DNA of 64,000 nucleotides from Mesocentrotus franciscanus (taxonomy: Eukaryota > Echinodermata > Echinoidea > Camarodonta > Strongylocentrotidae): assembly GCA_037976565.1 (NCBI GenBank), contig CP137671.1, positions 22,197,019 to 22,261,018 on the forward strand, given 5' to 3'. The notes under the pieces were generated by a model, which did no database searches, had not been told where the DNA came from, and saw only the letters and a list, made by a program, of their open reading frames with translations. How positions within the stretch are numbered: position 1 is the stretch's first letter; each line of letters starts with the position of its first letter. Position numbers and translations under genes: made by a program. Positions 57,030-64,000 of the stretch are shown in pieces.

Positions 57030-60000
57030 TCATCTGATGGGGTTACTCTGAAGGAAGCGTTTAAATGCTTGGATTGAGACTACTGATTGAGCAATGGTAC
57101 TAAGTGAATTCCACAGCTTTGAACCTCGATAGACAAGTGATCGTTTACCGTAATTCGTTTTGGGTTGGGTAAGTTTCAATTTACGTGGGCCAGATCTTGT
57201 GTTATATTTTGAGTGATGGAAGAAAAAAAAATTGCTAAGATAGGTTGGGCAGAGTTTGTGAATTGATCGATACATGATACAAGCTAGGTGTTTTGACCAA
57301 CGCTCATTCAGACGGTCTAGTTTTAGTAATCGGTACAAATCATTTGAAGGAAACAAATAATCCACATTTAACACTGTACGAAGTGCTCTATTTTGTAGAA
57401 TTTGTAATTTTCCAAGATATGTTTTACAGGTATTTGCCCAAACAGGGCTGCAGTAATCAAAATGGCTTTGCAAGATGGTTTTGTAGAACAACAGTGCCGT
57501 ATTTTGGTTAATATATGGTCGGAGTCTTCTCAGAAGATAAATATATTTTATAACTTTTTTCTTAACATATTCAACGTGATTTTTCCACTGCAAATTCCTA
57601 TCGATAACGACTCCCAAATATTTACAACATTCGACTTGTTGAATTTTTATGCCATCAATAAATATATCAGAGTTATCAAATTCATGTTGCATTTTCTTCA
57701 GGCGCTGAGCTGTTCCCATGAACATGGCCTCACATTTTTTCAGATTAACTATCAGCTTATTTACAGATAACCAATTAGATAAACTTATTAGGTCATTATT
57801 TAAATTACGTACAGCTTCCTGTGGATCTTTTGTTGATGTATATAAACATGTATCGTCAGCATACAGTGCGACTTCACAACAGTTAACACACTTTGGCATA
57901 TCATTGACAAAAGAGTGAATAATAGCGGGCCCAGAAGCGAGCCCTGCGGGACACCACAAATAATTTGTCTCTTTTCAGATAGATAACCATTCACAGATGT
58001 AAACTGATATCTTTCATTGAAGTAATTTTTAAACCATTCTAAAGACAATCTATCAAATCCATACATTTCTAATTTTTGCAATAAAATACAATGATCGACC
58101 GTATCAAACGCTTTTTTTAAGTCTATCATCACCAAGCCAACGATATTTCCCTTATCAATTACATCCAACCATTTATCTGTGACGTTAAGAAGGGCACTCA
58201 CAGTAGAATGTAAAGGCCTAAATCCCGACTGACAATCAGATAGAATTTCATTGTTGGTTAGATAATCGTGAATCTGATTGTAGACAACCTTTTCCATAAT
58301 TTTCGCAAATATAGGAATAACTGATATAGGTCGATAATTCTCCATGCAAGTTTTGTCACCCGATTTGTAAATTGGCGTGACACGTGCATGTTTCCATTGA
58401 CTAGGCACAACGCCCATGCGCAGTGATTGATTAACGATATGGGTTAACAATGGAGCAATGGTTGTGGCAATAGGCCTTAAGAGTTTTGCTGGGATATTAT
58501 CCGGACCAGTCGCCTTATTCACTGGGAGTGTCCTTAATATGTTTTCAACCTCACTAGTTAGTACATCCCTAAATTCGAACAAAGTTGCATGAGGGTACAG
58601 CAATCGTGTAGGTTCGGTTTGAGTAGTAGAAAAGGTACCATGCAAAGCCTTACCAATAGTTGAGAAATAATTGTTAAAGGCATTTGACAATTCCTGACCT
58701 CGTAGACTTTCTTCTTGAATTTTAATGCAATGAATTTCAGTATCATTCTTCTTTGTGGGCACTAGATTTTGTAAAGTTTTCCAGACTTTTTTGACATCTC
58801 CTAAAGCAGATTCAATATTTCTCGATACAAAACTTCGCTTCTCTTGTCGAATTTGTGCTGTTACATTATTTCTGGCTTTCTTATATTTAGCCCAGTCATC
58901 ATCCTTCTTTGATTTCTTCGCTTTATTCTTTAAGCGATCTCTATAGCGAATCAATTGCAAAATATTAAGCGTCATCCATGGAGAATATTTCAATTTAACT
59001 CGTGTTCTCCGGAGTGGCGCGTGTTTATCAATGGCCGTTAATAAAAGAGACAGAAAAACTGAGCAAGCCTCTACCGGGTCATTAATAGCATAGACAACAT
59101 TAAAATCTATATTATCAATATCACTTTTGAAGGCTTCATCATCAAAATTTCTCAGACATCTTCCAGTTTTGTACTTATGATAATTATTGAATCCAGCTCT
59201 GGATTTACCAAGGACACAATATATCATGTAATGATCACTAATAGAAACTTCAATAACACCACTGTCAATTATCTTATCATTACAGTTACTAAAAATTAGA
59301 TCAACGATTGTCGCGGATCTCTGTGTCACCCGAGTAGGTTTTTCGATCAACTGAGTACAGTTGTATGACTCCATAATATCAAAAAGTTTTTAGTGTGGTT
59401 TAGTATAGGGTTATTCATCACGTCACAATTAAAATCACCAAGAACATGATATGGCATTTTCAAGTTATCTATATTTTGAATAACTTGCTCAAATTCCTCA
59501 AACACCTTCATGTTCGAATTCGGTGGTCGGTACCAGCATACAACTAGAAATGGTTTCTGTTTATCCAGTTTAATTTCAGTTATTATCATTTCAATATCTG
59601 TATCTTGCAACAGGTCATTTCTTCTCAAAAATTCGATACCATTTCTGATAAAATGTGCAACACCACCACCGAATTTGTTTCTATCACGCCGCAAGATTGT
59701 GTACCCTGGTATACATAATTCACTGTCATCAATATCAGAACAAAGATGAGTTTCACTAAGTGTCATTATGTCCATACCACATCTATTTACTAAAGATCTT
59801 ATTTCATCAATGTGTTTTTTCAAAGACAGACAATTTAAATGGCCTAATTTTAGTCCCTTTTGTAATTGTAATTTATCTATTTCATTCTTGACAACGTCTA
59901 AGTCATCACTTCCGATTGAATCATTGCTACGTTCTGTTTCCCTACTCGTGTCATTATTCGTTGTAAAGGAAGGACTTGAACACTCGGAGAAGGGTAACTC

Positions 60001-60168
60001 TTTCCAGAGACAAACATCACATTTCCAGTCAGAGTTTGAACGGAAAAAGGAATCTGATACGTTGGAACATTTCAAATGACTCCATTTGTAACAGCTAATA
60101 CATAACATGGCATTTTGATTATTTCTTACTGGTTTTTTACAAAAAGTGCAAGGATATTTGGGAGGCAT
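57030..60168 (-). pseudogene. LINE ORF2: PHD finger, endonuclease and reverse transcriptase, two frameshifts
   Basis: ORF2 is read from the ATG at 60168. Residues 7-53 form a PHD-like C4-H-C3 zinc finger (CTFC, CISC, HLKC, CDVC). An APE-type endonuclease follows with SETHL, GDFN (59439-59428) and SDH (59239-59231). The reverse transcriptase then shows DLKKAFDTVDH, GVPQGS and YADD (57863-57852), and ends with the family's KLWNSL...FKRFL region before the stop at 57030. The frame changes once near 59381-59391 (between A5 and T5 runs) and once at 57909-57912 (A4 on +). Each is consistent with a single missing base. No other stops interrupt it. The enzyme nicks target DNA and copies LINE RNA. The family is known; the exact clade is inferred. 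Confidence 0.9.
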
Positions 60169-60342
60169 GTGAAGAGATAAGTGCACATAAGATGAAAATT
60201 TAAAAAAAAAAAAAAAAGAAGCGAAAACAGAATCACAGATGTACAAAGTATTCAATATATACAACTTAAAATAGAGTACAATATCAAATAGTGACAGAGG
60301 GTATATGCCATAGTTCCTTCTAGTCAGATACAAAGTTCAGTT

Positions 60343-60585
60343 TTACGAGGAGAGTTCCAGAGCATGTAGGTCACTTTCACCCCTGATAGCTCTGTTTATT
60401 GTTTTCCCATTTGATGCTTGGAGTTTTGCAATCACGCGACCATCACTAGACCATGCATTGAGAACATTCTTGATCTTCTTCACACTCTTCAAAAGCTGTA
60501 AGTTGGCTTTTGTTAATTGTTCTTGAATAGAAACATCAGTGCCTTTCAATCTCCGACGACGAGAGATTACCGCATGCCGGGTCCT
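60343..60585 (-). pseudogene. LINE ORF1 C-terminal remnant
   Basis: The minus-strand frame contains RRRRLKGTDVSIQEQLTKAN, then LL(K)SVKKIKNV and AWSSDGRVIAKL, and stops at 60343-60345. This pattern (R-x-LKG, I-x-E-x-LT, W-x-x-DG) is known from the C-terminal domain of ORF1 proteins of several invertebrate LINEs that resembles the baculovirus FP-protein C-terminal fold. Upstream of about 60585 the match fades, which marks the 5' truncation of the element. ORF1 proteins bind RNA and help retrotransposition; here it is incomplete. Confidence 0.65.
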
Positions 60586-60736
60586 ATACGATGTAAATAT
60601 ATATATACGTATGTATCCTGTAGAGCGCAAAATATGTATCTGTATTTGAAATATGTATTTAATTGTAATGAACAGAAATGGATTCCTAGTCTTCTGATAG
60701 TACAGATGATTGGTTATGTTATACTGTTAACGTGGT

Positions 60737-61430
60737 GATATTATAGGCCTTAATGTGTTCAGCATTGGTCAGACTCGATTACATTTAGAAATATTTTCGG
60801 ATCTTTTAAATTTGCATTTTGTTGCAAAAGGTTACATGATAGCTTGCACTCCTACTTTGCTGTTGCTTGCTGTGAGATGAAATTAAAATGCACGTGATAC
60901 ACTTTAAAAAAAAAAATCCATTGTAGTTGTTGTTGTTGGATGTTATGGCGTTTTCCATCGTCGTTGGATGATTCTCGCCATAATGATTGGGCATTATGTT
61001 TTTAAACCAAATAATGTTATGCGGTTGGAAAAAGGTTTGCTAAGAGGAACGATTTCCAAACAGTACTTTGTTCTGTATGTTTATGGGTCCATGGCTGTAT
61101 AATATATTCGATGAATTTGTAATGTTTGACTGTAAAGAAATATTGTAAATTTAGATACCGAAAATACACCCTAAATAAATACAAAATATCGATAGCGCAA
61201 GTTTGGTTTAATGCTCACCAATGTACTCTGATTATCGACATTATGTCCGGGGGATTCATCCTACTATATATTTAGGCAAACAGTGCGAATCTAAATATTG
61301 TACAACCTTCAAAGAATTGGATTTTTAATCCTTTTCCCTGAATCCACTATCATTCACAAATAATATGATGCATGTGTTTTACTTATAGTTACCCCCCAGA
61401 AAGAAATAAATAGAAGACATAAAATACCGT
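60737..61430 (+). repeat. Duplicated segment, unit 1 (matches 63567-64000)
   Basis: It shares with 63567-64000 the ordered words AGGCCTT(A/T)ATGTG, TCAGCAT(T/C)GGTCAGA, CATTTTGTTGCAAAA, TTTGCTGTTG, AAACCAAATAATG, ATTTCCAAACA, GAATCCACTA(T/C)CATTCACAA, and TTTTACTTATAG. Unit 1 has about 250 bases that unit 2 lacks. It is non-coding. Confidence 0.85.
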
Positions 61431-61540
61431 TAATAGGGAATTTTTCACTGAACGACAAACCTGCAAAAATGAAATCCTTATTTCTAAGCATTTGTAACAA
61501 ATAGAAACGAGATGAGAAAGAATGAACGCCATGGCGACCA

Positions 61541-61721
61541 GAAGTGCAATGCATCGTGCACGACAAACACATATCATCATTACCCAATCAATGAGCCATG
61601 ACATGAACACCTCGATTAGTATAATTGTTAGAAGTGCAATGCACCGTGCACGACAAACATATATCATCATTATCCAATCAATGAGCCATGGCATGAACAA
61701 CTTGATTAGTATAATGGTTGA
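61541..61721 (+). repeat. Tandem duplication, two 90-bp units
   Basis: GAAGTGCAATGCA(T/C)CGTGCA starts at 61541 and again at 61631. Both units continue through CGACAAACA, TATCATCATTA and CCAATCAATGAGCCATG to ATTAGTATAAT. Frames crossing it on both strands reflect the repeat. Confidence 0.9.
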
Positions 61722-61759
61722 CAACCGAATTCAATTCTACCCTGATGAGATAAGTAGGT

Positions 61760-63246
61760 GATCATAAACTGATGAATGCAGTGTTGGAAAGCAGAAGCAA
61801 GTAATAATGTAGGCATAGTGATGTGGATCAATAATATTATTAAAAAACTATTTCCGCCATTCGAGGCTAATATGCAATGCTAAAGTGCAACAACAACAAA
61901 AGAGAAAAAAAATAGAAAGAAATGGCCTCCATAGTTGACGACGTCACTATATCATTAAAAAACGAATTAACATGACAATGATGAAGATCGATTCAAGTGC
62001 AAGTTAAGACTTATATCAAATATCACATTTTTCATTTTTGAATACAAAGGTGATTGAACTGAGAGAAAAATATGGCCTCCAATAAGAGGAAGGCCTACGT
62101 CAGAAGAAGAATACCAAGAGTATTAAAAAGGAGAAAAGGTTATTTAAAATAAGACAAGATAATGAATGATATATAGATGAAGAATAAAAGACCAAGGGTG
62201 AAGGTGGGAGAACATGAAGATGGGAGGGAGATGGCGAGAGGGAATCCGAAAGAGGTTTGAAGGGATTCGTTTGTGAATGAGCAAGAGAGTCGCGGAGACA
62301 GGCATACAGAGAGAGGGGAGAGACAGAAAGAAAGAAAGAGAGAAGGCAGAGAGAAAGAGGGACAGATAGACAGAGACAATGATACAGAAAGAGAGAAAAA
62401 GAGAGGGTAGAAAGAACCAGAGAGATAAGATATGGATGCCGTGAGGGATGTTGATAGGGTGTATCTTGAATAAAGACAGTACATACAAAATACAAACTTC
62501 ATGGCAGGCCTAACATTTTGAATTTCATCCCCTGTAATGGTCTTAGTTTGATGTTTAATCAAGTTAGAGTATTATATAAATAGTTCATGTTTGCGAATGC
62601 ATGAGTGAATACACACTGCACGCAAGTTAAGTCGCAATGGGATAATAAACGATACTTGTCGAGTTCATGAGAGATTTCAAAAATCCATTTTGGAGGAAGA
62701 ATTTAGAAATGCAACTTGCCAAGCCCCATAATAATACCAAGGTTAACCGGTTTGCATCAAATTTACTATAATTTTTGTTTTGTTAATGCTATATATTTAA
62801 GGCATTAACAATTATTTCCTTCACATTTGTTGTACATAGGTGTATTGACAATGAAGAAAATCTGCTTCTTCTGATTGAGTTTACTCTGAAAATATAAATA
62901 TGTATTCGTTTTTCTGCATCATGAAGAGTGCAAAATATAAAATCAATAAAAATGTGAGGCTTATAATTATAGCGCATACTATGCTGCTATCTCTATGATA
63001 TAATTATATAATTAAATTATATAATTACTAAAATGATTATAGATCAAGACAAGAAAAAAATCATTTAAAATGACAATGGAATACTTATGCTTACTTAATT
63101 AGACTAGTAAAGAAAATATGACAATACATACATATTCTTAACACAATGCTTAATGGAAACAGAAAATAGGTAAAAAATTGACATTTAAGGAGAAATATAA
63201 CGTGATAAAATAGTGTCTTTAATAATAAATAACATAATGTTAACTG
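61760..63246. other. Intergenic stretch with purine tract
   Basis: A (GA)n-rich tract spans about 62200-62425. A half-copy of the 46998 palindrome family is at about 62585-62640. Remaining AT-rich DNA shows no exon. Confidence 0.45.
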
Positions 63247-63535
63247 GAACTCAGTTACAAAAGGGAGGAGAAGATCTACTTTTTAGAGACTGCTTAAAAT
63301 CATTGCTGGAGGTTGCACTTTGGAGCTGGAGAGGAAGCACATTCCATAATGAGGGTGCTAGGTTGCTGAAGGCACGTTCCTCCTATAGTATCTGGTACTG
63401 ACTCTGGGCGTTTGGAGGAGATTCATAGCGGTGGACCGTAGGTTCCTAACTGGGATATATAATCTGAGGATGTCCGATATAAGTACGAAGGGGCAGTACC
63501 TGTCACTCTATTTGAAATGGTCGATGATATTACAG
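63247..63535 (-). pseudogene. Decayed LINE reverse-transcriptase C-terminus
   Basis: On the minus strand, piecewise frames give TAPSYLY, then YIPVRNLRSTAMNLLQTPRV and STRYYRR, then AFSNLAPSLWNVLP and a DFKQSLK segment before a stop at about 63258. These are the GLAPSYL, R-x-LRSS, LxxPRxxTxxYGxRSF and APxLWNxLP hallmarks of CR1/L2-type RT C-termini. At least two frameshifts separate the pieces. It differs in sequence from the LINE at 57030-60168, so it is another family. This explains the short + strand frame at 63213-63401. Confidence 0.75.
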
Positions 63536-63566
63536 ATGCTAGGATATAATAGAGTGTTTTCGTCGT

Positions 63567-64000
63567 AATAATAGAGGCCTTTATGTGCTCAGCATCGGTC
63601 AGAAGTCAATTCCATATATAAATATGACTTTTGGAATTTGAATATTATCATTTTGTTGCAAAACGTTCAAGATTTACTTCATTCCTAATTTGCTGTTGGT
63701 TGCTGTGAAATTAAATCAAACTGTATGTATTACGCCTAATTCAATTTCATGATTGCGCAGTTTGTTTTGAAACCAAATAATGCTATGCGATTGGTAGGTT
63801 AGCAAAGAGGAATTATTTCCAAACAAAAATCTTTAAAATCTTTAAAATATAAATATTTTATAACCGTCAAAGTATTGGGTATTTTAATCCTTTCACCTGA
63901 ATCCACTACCATTCACAAATAATATGATTCATTTTGTTTTACTTATAGGTACCCCCCCCCCGGAAAGAAAAAAAAGACATAAAATACCTTTAAAAAATAG
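63567..64000 (+). repeat. Duplicated segment, unit 2 (matches 60737-61430)
   Basis: The same ordered words as unit 1 begin with AGGCCTTTATGTGCTCAGCA. The match continues through the CCCCCCC run and AAGACATAAAATACC to the window edge. It directly follows the decayed LINE end at 63247-63535. Confidence 0.85.

Larger units (their letters stand above)
56725..60590 (-). mobile_element. CR1/Jockey-type non-LTR retrotransposon (LINE), 5'-truncated
   Basis: Read on the minus strand: an ORF1 C-terminal remnant (60585-60343), a spacer of 174 bases, ORF2 (60168-57030), and a 3' UTR of about 300 bases. The UTR holds GACCCCTTTGAAGACCAGC, TTTTAGCTGAAAAGGGTGAT and a short AATAAA-repeat tail at about 56725-56750, a 3' end typical of the CR1 group. 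About 3.9 kb survives. No clear target duplication is visible. ORF2 keeps its catalytic motifs, so the copy looks recent. Confidence 0.9.

Overview
The window looks like animal nuclear DNA, most likely from an echinoderm and probably a sea urchin. This is inference from four things: an AT-rich background with many simple repeats, short exons separated by long introns with GT/AG splice sites, a very dense population of small non-autonomous DNA transposons, and the recurring AGGCCTA word familiar from echinoderm genomes. Nothing prokaryotic is present: no operons, ribosome binding sites or CRISPR.

There are two host genes, both on the + strand. (1) Positions 26328-28259 hold an intronless 643-residue type I membrane receptor. 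It has a signal peptide, three immunoglobulin domains, a Gly-rich stalk, one transmembrane helix and a tail of about 215 residues. The tail ends with tyrosine motifs that fit the inhibitory ITIM and switch ITSM consensus. This is the most interesting gene in the window. (2) Positions 37268-47903 hold an eight-exon gene for the DNAJC8 (SPF31-like) J-domain spliceosomal protein. It is 249 residues long, has an intact HPD motif and clean splice sites, and its introns are filled with transposon copies. Its 3' end carries a tandem duplication that duplicates the AATAAA signal.

The rest is mobile and repetitive DNA. At 56725-60590 (minus strand) lies a nearly intact CR1/Jockey-type LINE. It has an ORF1 remnant and an ORF2 with PHD finger, endonuclease and reverse transcriptase, broken only by two single-base slips in homopolymers. 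A second, decayed LINE 3' end lies at 63247-63535. Four copies of a family with GGATCC-containing inverted ends lie at 15267, 19017, 51739 and 55571; three have perfect 8-bp target duplications, as in hAT elements. One of the four carries a captured C2H2 zinc-finger segment and sits inside an older, different transposon whose uninterrupted relative is in DNAJC8 intron 1. Several families end in TTAA (13422, 18236, 19618, 20857, 39691, 41473). GGGCCC-ended palindromic MITEs, TA-flanked mariner-like MITEs, SINEs, large hairpins, minisatellites and microsatellites complete the picture.

Layout: 1-26 kb has no recognised gene, only repeats and some GC-richer islands that may be regulatory; 26-30 kb holds the Ig receptor and its 3' flank; 30-37 kb is intergenic; 37-48.6 kb holds DNAJC8; 48.6-56.7 kb is a transposon graveyard with nested insertions; 56.7-60.6 kb is the LINE; 60.6-64 kb holds duplicated repeat segments. 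The two genes have no evident functional link. All family assignments rest on reading motifs by eye, not on database searches.
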